Shown here piece by piece: positions 1 through 5,156 of a DNA stretch of 5,156 bases; position 1 is the stretch's first letter, and each line of letters opens with the position of its first letter. The DNA is from JAIPEK01 sp041685935 (GTDB lineage Bacteria > Desulfobacterota > Desulfobacteria > Desulfobacterales > Desulfobacteraceae), in NCBI GenBank assembly GCA_041685935.1, contig JAWLES010000179.1, positions 1 to 5,156 of the forward strand, given 5' to 3'. The position numbers were made by a program, and so were the translations under genes. The notes beneath the pieces are model-generated. The model was not told the DNA's origin and did no database searches. It was given only the letters and a program-made list of their open reading frames with translations.

Positions 1-1173
1 ACGTTTCATTGCCTTGGCAATGGCCTGTCCCAGTGATGTTTTGCCCACGCCCGGCGGGCCCACAAAGCAGAGGATCTGCCCCTTCTTTTTAGGATTCAGG
101 AGCCGTACGCTCAGGTATTCAAGTATGCGTTCCTTTACCCTGGACAGACCGTAATGATTGTTTTCAAGGAGTTCAGCCGACTTCTTGATATCCAGAAAGT
201 CCTTTGTGGACTTGTTCCAGGGCAGTTCCACCACACAGTCCAGATAGGTTTTGACAATCGAAGCTTCTGACGAATCAAAATGCATCTGCTCTAAACGCCT
301 TACCTGCTTGAGGGCTTCTTCTTCAGCCTCCCGAGGCATTTTGGCCTTTTTGATTTTCTTTTTGTAATCCTCGATTTCAGCAATTTTGTCGTCCCCTTCC
401 CCAAGCTCCTTGTGGATGGCTTTGACCTGCTCTCTTAAATAATAATCCCTCTGGTTTTTGGAGATCTCATCTTTTACATTGGTCTGGATTTTGGCCTGGA
501 TTGCTGAAAGATCAATCTCCCGGGCCAGAAGATCATTGACTTTTTTGAGCCGCTTGCCGGGATCGGCTATCTCCATTAGGTTCTGGGCGTCCGTGACCTT
601 GAGGTTGAGATTGGATGCCACCAGATCGGCAAGTTTGCCCGGAGAGTCGATATGATCCAGAAGATCGCCCGCTTCCTGGGAAAACTCGCCTTTAAGGGCC
701 AGGAGCCTGCTGGAATTCTCCTTGACATTCCGCATCAGAGCCTCTTCTTCCATATCAAGCTCGGTTTCACTTTCATAAACGAACTCCACCTTGACCTCGT
801 AAAACGAGCGCCTTTTGGTGTACTTCTCTATTCTGGCCTTGACAATGCCCTGGACAAGGGCCTTTACGCGTCCGTCAGGGAGTTTGAGCATTTTCTGGAC
901 CTTGCCCACGGTTCCCATGCGGTATATGTCGTCAGCCCTGGGGTTTTCAAGGCCGGAATCCTTCTGTGCGGCAAGAAAGATATATCTGCCCCTGGTGGAA
1001 GACTCCTCGATCGCCTTTATCGATTTGTCCCGGCCGACAAACAGCGGCAGCAGCATGTCCGGAAACACCACCACGTCCCTGACCGGCATCATGGGCAGGG
1101 TCAGCGGTATATTGTCCAGATCATCTTCTTTTTCGATCACTTCGATCAGATCGTCCATATCGGTTTCAGCCAT
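1..1173 (-). CDS. lon: ATP-dependent Lon protease, N-terminal part (cut by window edge)
   Basis: Lon is a cytoplasmic AAA+ serine protease that unfolds and degrades damaged and specific regulatory proteins. The 391 visible residues read without interruption. They begin with an acidic tail (about residues 1-20). The substrate-binding LON domain follows (about 23-215) and opens with LPMMPVRDVVVFPDMLLPL. Next comes a helical, coiled-coil-prone linker (about 216-345) with QRDYYLREQVKAIHKELGE and ELPWN (316-320), both close to E. coli Lon. The AAA+ module starts with HYGLSRVKERILEYL and the Walker A motif GPPGVGKTS (372-380). The rest of the AAA+ module and the Ser-Lys protease domain lie beyond position 1. 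The ATG at 1173 is chosen because AAGGAG sits five bases upstream. The slight N-terminal extension relative to E. coli is within family range. The gene is divergent from the prepilin peptidase gene. Identification rests on motif and sequence similarity and is very secure. Confidence 0.97.
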   Translation of the reverse strand, partial: MAETDMDDLIEVIEKEDDLDNIPLTLPMMPVRDVVVFPDMLLPLFVGRDKSIKAIEESSTRGRYIFLAAQKDSGLENPRADDIYRMGTVGKVQKMLKLPDGRVKALVQGIVKARIEKYTKRRSFYEVKVEFVYESETELDMEEEALMRNVKENSSRLLALKGEFSQEAGDLLDHIDSPGKLADLVASNLNLKVTDAQNLMEIADPGKRLKKVNDLLAREIDLSAIQAKIQTNVKDEISKNQRDYYLREQVKAIHKELGEGDDKIAEIEDYKKKIKKAKMPREAEEEALKQVRRLEQMHFDSSEASIVKTYLDCVVELPWNKSTKDFLDIKKSAELLENNHYGLSRVKERILEYLSVRLLNPKKKGQILCFVGPPGVGKTSLGQAIAKAMKR

Positions 1174-1178
1174 TTATT

Positions 1179-1184
1179 CTCCTT
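1179..1184 (-). promoter_or_regulatory. Ribosome binding site of lon
   Basis: The minus strand reads AAGGAG followed by a five-base spacer (AATAA) and the ATG at 1173. This is a perfect Shine-Dalgarno core and fixes the lon start. Confidence 0.85.
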
Positions 1185-1237
1185 TGAGGTCCCTGATTTT
1201 TATATTCAAATTTTAATTTTCCGGTTATTGTTAATTT

Positions 1238-1265
1238 ACAATAAAACATTTTTGCGGTTTTACAA
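1238..1265 (-). promoter_or_regulatory. Weak candidate sigma70-type promoter for lon
   Basis: On the minus strand TTGTAA (1265-1260) and TATTGT (1243-1238) are separated by 16 bases, giving a leader of roughly 60 bases before the lon ATG. The match is only partial. Several other AT-rich hexamers in 1185-1265 could serve. I saw no clear sigma32 promoter and no CIRCE element, so heat-shock control is not supported by this sequence. Confidence 0.25.
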
Positions 1266-1320
1266 CAGGTTTTATGAAAATTTTATATTCCCCGGGGCTT
1301 CCCGACCGCCTTTGTTATCA

Positions 1321-1350
1321 TTGACATTTTTCCGCAAATATTTATATAAC
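1321..1350 (+). promoter_or_regulatory. Promoter of the prepilin peptidase gene, possibly giving a leaderless mRNA
   Basis: A perfect -35 hexamer TTGACA (1321-1326) is followed by TATATA (1343-1348, spacer 16) or TATAAC (1345-1350, spacer 18). Transcription would start at about 1355-1357. The ATG of the gene is at 1358, so the transcript would have almost no 5' leader. No Shine-Dalgarno sequence precedes that ATG, which fits leaderless translation. Confidence 0.6.
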
Positions 1351-1357
1351 AGTTCAA

Positions 1358-2125
1358 ATGATCATCACGGCTTTTTTAATATTCGGTGCCTGCATAGGCA
1401 GTTTTCTCAACGTGTGTATTCACAGGATACCGCAGGGCATCTCCATTGTCAGCCCGCCCTCCTCTTGCCCGGAATGCGGGGACCGCATCCCTTTTTACTG
1501 CAACATTCCGGTTGCAAGCTACCTTTTTCTAAAAGGCAGATGCAGGAACTGCGGCAAAGGCATTTCAATAAGGTACCCGCTGGTTGAAATCCTCACCAGC
1601 CTTTTTGCCGCAGGCGTGTTTTTCAGATACGGCCTTTCACCTGAAGCCCTTCTATGGTTTGTTTACATCTGCACACTGATTGTGATCTCGCTTATCGATC
1701 TTGATTACCAGATAATTCCGGATGTGTTATCCCTGCCCGGAATTCCCGTTTTCATGGCTTTTTCAGTTTTGACCGGTCATCTGACCCTTGCTGAAAGCGC
1801 TACCGGTATCCTGGCCGGAGGAGGGATTCTCTATCTTGTGAGTCTAACCTACTATCTTTTGAAAAAGACCCAGGGAATGGGAGGCGGGGATATCAAGCTG
1901 CTGGCAATGATAGGGGCGGCCACCGGCCTGAAGGGCGTGATTTTCACAATTTTCACGGGATCGGTGCTCGGGACTCTGGCAGGGATTGTGATTATGGTTT
2001 ACGGCAGGTTCATCAATGCAAAACTCAGGATTCCCTTCGGCCCCTTTCTGGCTGCAGGGACTATCCTGTACATCTTTGCAGGAGAATGGATAATCATGTG
2101 GTATCTTTCAGGGATTACTCCCTGA
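1358..2125 (+). CDS. pilD: Prepilin peptidase / N-methyltransferase (A24 family, PilD/GspO type)
   Basis: This is an inner-membrane aspartic protease that cleaves the leader peptides of type IV pilins or type II secretion pseudopilins, and in this subtype N-methylates the new N-terminus. The 255-residue product starts with a hydrophobic segment and GSFLNVCIHRIP (14-25). It carries the full cytoplasmic zinc motif: C37xxC40 (CPEC) and C62xxC65 (CRNC). The two catalytic aspartate regions are present: SLIDLDYQIIPD (111-122) and GMGGGDIKLLAMIGA, with D178 in the GGGD signature. FGPFLAAG (227-234) is a further family motif. Multiple membrane segments cover about residues 98-250. The length is slightly below many PilD proteins but complete. 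The ATG at 1358 is the first usable start after an in-frame stop at 1322-1324, and it has no Shine-Dalgarno site. No pilin or secretion gene is next to it, so the pilus and type II secretion roles cannot be told apart here. Confidence 0.95.
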   Translation: MIITAFLIFGACIGSFLNVCIHRIPQGISIVSPPSSCPECGDRIPFYCNIPVASYLFLKGRCRNCGKGISIRYPLVEILTSLFAAGVFFRYGLSPEALLWFVYICTLIVISLIDLDYQIIPDVLSLPGIPVFMAFSVLTGHLTLAESATGILAGGGILYLVSLTYYLLKKTQGMGGGDIKLLAMIGAATGLKGVIFTIFTGSVLGTLAGIVIMVYGRFINAKLRIPFGPFLAAGTILYIFAGEWIIMWYLSGITP

Positions 2126-2128
2126 AAG
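2105..2128 (+). terminator. Perfect 10-bp hairpin over the stop codon of the prepilin peptidase gene
   Basis: CTTTCAGGGA (2105-2114) and TCCCTGAAAG (2119-2128) form a perfect 10-bp stem around a TTAC loop. The stop codon TGA (2123-2125) lies inside the 3' arm. The hairpin sits between convergent genes whose ends are 14 bases apart. It could end or protect transcripts from both sides. Neither side carries a U-tract, so it is not a classic intrinsic terminator. Confidence 0.45.
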
Positions 2129-2139
2129 CCTTGACTTGA

Positions 2140-2604
2140 TCAGGCCACGATTCCGACCTCGATGATCAGCTTTCCCATGGTGGTTTTAAAAGGAATGGCA
2201 ATGACGTTTTGAACCCTGTCATCATGTTCAATCAGGTGCCCTGGTTCCATGAACACATTCACAAGCTTTACTTTAACGCTCTTGTCCATCTCGGTCATTT
2301 TTGTGGTGACATGTCCGGCGATCATATTACAGATTTCTCCGACCGCGTCGTTTATCTCATCGTTCACCTCGGTCATTTCTTCGCCGAACATTGCGGACAC
2401 CACCGCAAGAATACTCGATTTTGAGAAGGAAACCGCAGCCGAACCTGAAATATCCCCTTCCATCTTTAACAAACCTGATATATCCCCGAGCGCGTCAGGC
2501 TCTGTTTTGATAAAAGCCGGTTCAGGTTTGGCTTTCAGGGCCGCGGTCGTGTCCAGTATATACAAAGTCCCTTCGATAAAGGGGTTTACAAATGATACAT
2601 CCAT
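2140..2604 (-). CDS. cheX: CheX-like chemotaxis phosphatase / CheC-CheX family domain protein
   Basis: CheX proteins remove the phosphate from CheY-type response regulators, resetting chemotaxis or related signalling. The 154-residue product is the size of a single CheX domain. It opens with MDVSFVNPFIEGTLYIL, close to the typical CheX start. It then has DISGLLKMEGDISGSAAVSF (41-60), the AMFGEEMTEVNDEINDAVGE stretch (71-90) and EICNMIAG (90-97). E90 and N93 form the ExxN active-site pattern of the family. No signal peptide or membrane segment is seen. The ATG at 2604 is preceded by AGGGGAA, a moderate ribosome binding site. No cheA, cheY or receptor gene is nearby. The protein may therefore serve a distant chemotaxis cluster or a non-chemotactic response regulator. 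The family call is firm; the partner is unknown. Confidence 0.9.
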   Translation of the reverse strand: MDVSFVNPFIEGTLYILDTTAALKAKPEPAFIKTEPDALGDISGLLKMEGDISGSAAVSFSKSSILAVVSAMFGEEMTEVNDEINDAVGEICNMIAGHVTTKMTEMDKSVKVKLVNVFMEPGHLIEHDDRVQNVIAIPFKTTMGKLIIEVGIVA

Positions 2605-2631
2605 AAAAGTTCCCCTGTTTTTTTTAATTTT

Positions 2632-2660
2632 ATTCTATGTTTTTTGCCTGATTTGCGCAA
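2632..2660 (-). promoter_or_regulatory. Candidate promoter of the cheX-like gene
   Basis: The minus strand has TTGCGC (2660-2655), a 17-base spacer and TAGAAT (2637-2632). The -10 matches consensus at five of six positions; the -35 matches only its TTG. The predicted start near 2625 would leave a leader of about 20 bases ahead of the ATG at 2604, room for the AGGGGAA ribosome binding site. Positions are inferred from the sequence only. Confidence 0.45.
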
Positions 2661-2689
2661 CTTTTTTTAAAAAAATTCTCAATAAATAC

Positions 2690-2718
2690 TTGACACGGCG
2701 TTCTCAACAACGTAACGT
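2690..2718 (+). promoter_or_regulatory. Possible HU gene promoter with strong -35 and weak -10
   Basis: TTGACA (2690-2695) is a perfect -35 hexamer. At 17-base spacing the -10 would be TAACGT (2713-2718), only three of six matches. If used, it gives a leader of roughly 90 bases that contains two hairpins. A separate perfect TATAAT lies at 2791-2796 without a recognisable -35. Which element drives the gene cannot be decided by reading. Confidence 0.35.
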
Positions 2719-2739
2719 ACGCAAAAGGCTTGGTTTTAA

Positions 2740-2772
2740 GGGTATTTTTACCCGGGTTTTTGTGAAAACCCG
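2740..2772 (+). promoter_or_regulatory. Tandem hairpins upstream of the HU gene
   Basis: Hairpin one is GGGTA (2740-2744), a TTTT loop and TACCC (2749-2753). Hairpin two is CGGGTTTT (2753-2760), a TGTG loop and AAAACCCG (2765-2772), a perfect 8-bp stem. The two share position 2753. GGTTTT at 2732-2737 could pair instead with AAAACC at 2765-2770, which would exclude hairpin two. The elements end 31 bases before the HU ribosome binding site. They could be a leader RNA structure or, as DNA, an operator. Confidence 0.4.
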
Positions 2773-2790
2773 CAGAAAATCGGAAACATG

Positions 2791-2796
2791 TATAAT
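2791..2796 (+). promoter_or_regulatory. Consensus -10 hexamer immediately upstream of the HU ribosome binding site
   Basis: TATAAT is a perfect -10 element. Transcription from it would begin near 2803, just before AAGGAG, leaving about 15 bases of leader. No -35 match is found 16-18 bases upstream, where hairpin two lies instead. It may be an activator-dependent promoter or a chance match. Confidence 0.3.
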
Positions 2797-2803
2797 CCAA
2801 AAA

Positions 2804-2809
2804 AAGGAG
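2804..2809 (+). promoter_or_regulatory. Ribosome binding site deciding the HU start
   Basis: AAGGAG is followed by eight bases and the ATG at 2818. This favours 2818 over an in-frame ATG at 2788, which lacks a good ribosome binding site and would add ten residues not typical of HU proteins. Confidence 0.85.
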
Positions 2810-2817
2810 TGATCAAG

Positions 2818-3087
2818 ATGAACAAAGGTGATTTGGTAAACAAGGTTTCAGAAGTACTTGACAGCAAAAAAGAGGCTCAGGCGGCCGTGGACTGTGTTTT
2901 CGGGACTATCACGGAGGCCCTTTCAAAAAACGACTCTGTGACCCTCGTCGGCTTCGGGACCTTCAAAACCGCGGAAAGAAAAGCAAGAAAGGGGAGAAAC
3001 CCTCAAACCGGAAAAGAAATCAATATACCAGCAAGAAACGTCCCCAAGTTCGTACCTGGAAAGGCCTTGAAAGAATCCGTAAAATAG
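2818..3087 (+). CDS. hup: HU-family histone-like DNA-binding protein
   Basis: HU is a small dimeric protein that bends and compacts DNA and takes part in replication, recombination and gene regulation. The 89-residue product has the normal HU length. Its N-terminus MNKGDLVNKVSE forms the first helix of the dimer core. VTLVGFGTFK (41-50) is the family signature. The DNA-contacting arm region GRNPQTGKEINIPARNVPKFVPGKALK (59-85) contains NPQTG and the tip proline P71 that kinks DNA. The start MNK and general sequence favour HU over IHF subunits, although IHF-like roles cannot be ruled out. A cysteine at 26 is a little unusual but lies in the helical core. The upstream region carries tandem hairpins, hinting at control of expression. 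The gene is divergent from cheX and on the same strand as the following PilZ gene, 72 bases away. Confidence 0.96.
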   Translation: MNKGDLVNKVSEVLDSKKEAQAAVDCVFGTITEALSKNDSVTLVGFGTFKTAERKARKGRNPQTGKEINIPARNVPKFVPGKALKESVK

Positions 3088-3103
3088 AACTCACTATTAT
3101 ATG

Positions 3104-3146
3104 TTCAGGCAGGGAGTTGATGACACACAATCCGCCCCTGCCTGAA
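3104..3146 (+). promoter_or_regulatory. 11-bp inverted repeat between the HU and PilZ genes
   Basis: TTCAGGCAGGG (3104-3114) pairs perfectly with CCCTGCCTGAA (3136-3146) across a 21-base loop. A G-U pair can extend it by one. The stem follows the HU stop by 16 bases and is followed by a mildly pyrimidine-rich run, not a U-tract. It may end or stabilise the HU transcript. It may instead control entry into the PilZ gene, since the 5' arm covers part of AGGGAG at 3111-3116. Confidence 0.45.
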
Positions 3147-3170
3147 TCTCTCCTATCAGATGCAGCTTGA
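3120..3170 (+). CDS. Possible 16-codon leader ORF overlapping the PilZ gene start
   Basis: An ATG at 3120 follows AGGGAG (3111-3116) by three bases, a short spacing. It reads MTHNPPLPESLLSDAA and stops with TGA at 3168-3170. It thus runs 11 bases into the pilZ gene in another frame. The pilZ ATG at 3160 has no ribosome binding site of its own, so translation could be passed on from this ORF. Such a short ORF can easily arise by chance, and the peptide matches nothing I know. Confidence 0.2.
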   Translation: MTHNPPLPESLLSDAA

Positions 3171-3924
3171 AATTCAAAAATATTTTTTTCCGTCCACGGG
3201 CATCGAACTTGTCTTTAACCTGAATTCAATTTCGCCTTATACAAGAACGTCCATAATCTACGATACGGATTATGAAAACAGGGTTATCACGATTGCACAG
3301 CCAAGCAAACCCCTGACCCGGAACACGGAATTCGACGAGATGCATATCACCACCGTGTTCAAAGGCTCCAAGGGAACAGCCAGGGCAGGCTTGAAGTGCA
3401 GACCCGGCAGGTTCATCAAGGAGTATCAGCTTGCAGGCAAAAACGTTGTGGAGGCGGTGGAACTTGAATACACCCCCCCGGCTTTCGAGACCAACATCAG
3501 GTCGGCATACAGGCTGCCGCTTAAAAAACCTTACACAATCAAGGGCAAGATCCTTCGGCACTCCACTGAATTTTTCACCAAAAGGGATTTTGTTTTTCAT
3601 GATATCTCGCTGAACGGGGTGGGCATTCTCATCCCCAAAAAGGCGGGTTCAGAGACAAATCCTCTTCATGATATAGAAAGGCTTGAAAGACTCAAAATCG
3701 GTCTGATTCTTCTCAAGGAGGGTGAAAAAGAGGGTGGCCCCGTGGAAAAAAAAGCAACCATACCTGCCACAGCCGAAGTAATGCGGGTTAACCCGAACTT
3801 TTCGGAAAAGATGGTCTTTGCAGGGATGAAGTTCATAAAACTGGGACAGGAGCATGAAGATGCGCTTTACAGCTTTATTCATGAAGCCCAGATCGAAGAA
3901 CTGAGAAAATTGAGCGGAGTATAG
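3160..3924 (+). CDS. PilZ-domain c-di-GMP receptor, YcgR-like two-domain protein
   Basis: PilZ proteins bind the second messenger cyclic di-GMP and pass the signal to motility, pili, polysaccharide synthesis or other targets. The 254-residue product has an N-terminal beta-rich region (about 1-108) resembling the YcgR N-domain and a C-terminal PilZ barrel (about 112-245). The c-di-GMP contacts are intact: RSAYR (114-118) as RxxxR and DISLNG (148-153) as DxSxxG. FAGMKFIKL (220-228) is the conserved late strand, followed by a C-terminal helix. A charged insert (about 161-200) lengthens one loop of the barrel. No signal peptide or membrane segment is seen, so it should be cytoplasmic. The ATG at 3160 is the only ATG, GTG or TTG after the in-frame stop at 3121-3123 and before residue 61. 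It has no Shine-Dalgarno site. The target is not evident. The neighbouring CheX and prepilin peptidase genes only suggest a link to motility or surface appendages. Confidence 0.88.
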   Translation: MQLEIQKYFFPSTGIELVFNLNSISPYTRTSIIYDTDYENRVITIAQPSKPLTRNTEFDEMHITTVFKGSKGTARAGLKCRPGRFIKEYQLAGKNVVEAVELEYTPPAFETNIRSAYRLPLKKPYTIKGKILRHSTEFFTKRDFVFHDISLNGVGILIPKKAGSETNPLHDIERLERLKIGLILLKEGEKEGGPVEKKATIPATAEVMRVNPNFSEKMVFAGMKFIKLGQEHEDALYSFIHEAQIEELRKLSGV

Positions 3925-5156
3925 CTATTCCGGGTCCAAAGACGAGCGCAAAAAGAGATCAAGCTGTTGTGCTATTTTTGCCTGCTCTAAGTCCAGATCC
4001 CTTTTCCGATGCTCTTCAAGCTCGTCTGCAGCCGCTTTTACCGTAAGCTTCACATCGTCCCTGAATCCTTTAACTGTTTCCTCCATTGGAAGCTGAACCC
4101 GGCCGAACTCATCAGCAGGACCGGAATCGCTTTCAGTTGAGCCGGAATAAAAATTGCGGCCGAGGATTCGTTTCGCCAGGGTCCTGGTTCTTGAATTCTC
4201 CATGGAATCTGCAACGGCGGATTTTTCCGCAGGGCCGGCCTGATGGAATCGAAGGCTTTCGCATTTTTCGCTCCGGGTAAAAAAACCGTCCTGATAAAGG
4301 GCTGCATCAGGATCAAGATCCGGGATATACCGGTACGCGAAATTGACATGATACTCAATCAGCTTTTCCAGTAAATCCGGCTTGCGCTCCAAAAGCTGAA
4401 AATTATAATCAGTCAGTGTTTTACCCTTTTGAGGAATTCTGTCATAGAAGCGGTCAAAAAAAGGCAGTATAAACGGAAGATCTCCATAACGTTTTCTCAA
4501 TACCACGCGGACGGACTCCTCAGGAGCTGTGTCCTGAAAAACATCCAGGTCCTCTCTGTCAAGTCTCAGCCACACATGCTGATTGTTGTATACTTTGGAT
4601 CTTCCGAGGCACACCACCGGTGAAAGATAGTTTGCCTCACTTCCCATGAAAGGAGAAACCGCAATGCCGACCCGGAAGCTTTTGCCGCCTGATTCAAGCA
4701 CGGACCCGATACTTTCGATCCTTTGCCGGTCGGTTTCCTTGTCAAAGAATCCTGCTGCATACTGAAAGGTTGGCTCCTCTGCCGATAAAAGCACTGCCAG
4801 GTTCAAAGTTGCCTGAACGTCGGCCATTGCTTCGTGTGAACGGCCATCCTTGCTGAGAAGCGAATTTTCACGTCCCAGCAGCTCAAGGCGAAGGGAGGGT
4901 TCACCGCTTTCCTTTAAGGGCCAGTTTAAAAGTTCGGGTTTAAAAATCCAATACAGGGCGGTGATGGGGAAAATATCCATTCTGCCGCAACCCCGGCTGT
5001 ACTGGTGGGTGTACGGGTCCAGCAGATTCCGGTAAAAGGTGAACCGCAAAAATTCATCATCAAATCCCAGGGTATTGTACCCGAGGCTTATCGTTCCGGG
5101 AGTATTGAGCTCTTCGTGGATTCGCAGTGCGGCTTCGTACTCGCAAAGCCCCTGAT
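3925..5156 (-). CDS. sbcB: Exodeoxyribonuclease I (ExoI, DEDDh 3'-5' exonuclease), N-terminus missing
   Basis: ExoI degrades single-stranded DNA from the 3' end and acts in recombination, mismatch repair and clean-up of DNA ends. The 409 visible residues begin upstream of the window edge. About 75 residues, including the first catalytic motif (DxE), are judged missing by comparison with the 475-residue E. coli enzyme. GYNTLGFDDEFLRFTFYRN closely matches the E. coli stretch carrying the second catalytic aspartate. Further matches are INWP-like LNWPLKESGEPSLRLELL and SHEAMADVQATLNLA, which supplies the catalytic His and last Asp (H107 and D112 of the visible part). The central region would be the SH3-like domain and the rest the helical C-terminal domain with ALYQDGFF. 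The last 30 residues are highly charged and probably helical. The visible part is uninterrupted. A TTG at 5049 is internal, not the start. The stop directly abuts the stop of pilZ. Confidence 0.93.
   Translation of the reverse strand, partial: QGLCEYEAALRIHEELNTPGTISLGYNTLGFDDEFLRFTFYRNLLDPYTHQYSRGCGRMDIFPITALYWIFKPELLNWPLKESGEPSLRLELLGRENSLLSKDGRSHEAMADVQATLNLAVLLSAEEPTFQYAAGFFDKETDRQRIESIGSVLESGGKSFRVGIAVSPFMGSEANYLSPVVCLGRSKVYNNQHVWLRLDREDLDVFQDTAPEESVRVVLRKRYGDLPFILPFFDRFYDRIPQKGKTLTDYNFQLLERKPDLLEKLIEYHVNFAYRYIPDLDPDAALYQDGFFTRSEKCESLRFHQAGPAEKSAVADSMENSRTRTLAKRILGRNFYSGSTESDSGPADEFGRVQLPMEETVKGFRDDVKLTVKAAADELEEHRKRDLDLEQAKIAQQLDLFLRSSLDPE

Noticed and set aside
1290..1297. CCCCGGGG palindrome in the lon-pilD intergenic region
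   Set aside because: Only eight bases, isolated, with no second copy in the intergenic region. It is too little to call an operator.
1174..1357. Heat-shock promoter or CIRCE element for lon
   Set aside because: I looked for CTTGAAA/CCCCAT-type sigma32 elements and the TTAGCACTC/GAGTGCTAA repeat and found neither.
652..1587. Long plus-strand open frame of 311 codons, and another at 815-1216
   Set aside because: Both run antisense to the clear lon gene. The longer one also crosses the intergenic region and the start of the prepilin peptidase gene. Neither encodes a recognisable protein.
2249..2812. Plus-strand open frame of 187 codons opposite cheX
   Set aside because: It mirrors the cheX-like gene and then reads through AT-rich intergenic DNA. 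The minus-strand CheX match explains the region.
2788..2820. Upstream in-frame ATG at 2788 as the HU start
   Set aside because: It would add ten residues not found in typical HU proteins. It lacks a good ribosome binding site and overlaps the TATAAT element. The ATG at 2818 has AAGGAG at ideal spacing.
3226..3600. Minus-strand open frame opposite the PilZ gene
   Set aside because: It is antisense to a PilZ protein with intact motifs and has no recognisable domain.
5047..5049. TTG at 5049 (minus strand) as the start of exonuclease I
   Set aside because: The frame stays open to the window edge. The upstream residues (GYNTLGFDDEF) match conserved ExoI sequence containing a catalytic aspartate, so the gene begins outside the window.
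1..5156. A new defence, mobile or secondary-metabolite system
   Set aside because: All long genes belong to well-known housekeeping or signalling families. No repeats, transposase, integrase, toxin-antitoxin pair or CRISPR units were seen.

Overview
The window looks like an ordinary housekeeping stretch of a Gram-negative bacterial chromosome. The likely source is a deltaproteobacterial sulfate-reducer type (Desulfobacterota, perhaps Desulfobacterales). That placement is inferred from the overall style of the proteins, from moderate GC with AT-rich intergenic regions, and from the mix of Lon, a type IV pilus/type II secretion prepilin peptidase, a stand-alone CheX and a PilZ protein. No 16S gene or other firm marker is present.

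Layout from left to right. Positions 1-1173 (minus) hold the N-terminal half of Lon protease, cut by the window edge just after its Walker A motif. A 184-base AT-rich intergenic region follows, divergent for lon and for a plus-strand prepilin peptidase gene (1358-2125). The peptidase gene has a near-consensus promoter so close to its ATG that the mRNA may be leaderless. It converges, with a 14-base gap and a strong hairpin over its stop codon, on a minus-strand cheX-like gene (2140-2604). A second divergent intergenic region (2605-2817), carrying tandem hairpins, leads to an HU-type DNA-binding protein gene (2818-3087). A hairpin-containing gap follows, then a c-di-GMP receptor of the PilZ/YcgR type (3160-3924). 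The stop codon of pilZ directly abuts the stop of a minus-strand exonuclease I gene (3925-5156), whose 5' end lies outside the window.

The genes do not form one pathway or one operon. Prepilin peptidase, CheX and PilZ all relate to surface structures, motility and signalling. HU, Lon and exonuclease I relate to chromosome structure, protein turnover and DNA repair. No mobile element, CRISPR array, tRNA, rRNA or defence system was seen. The points worth a second look are in the non-coding DNA: a possible leaderless transcript, the structured HU leader, a possible coupled leader ORF before pilZ, and two tight convergent gene ends.
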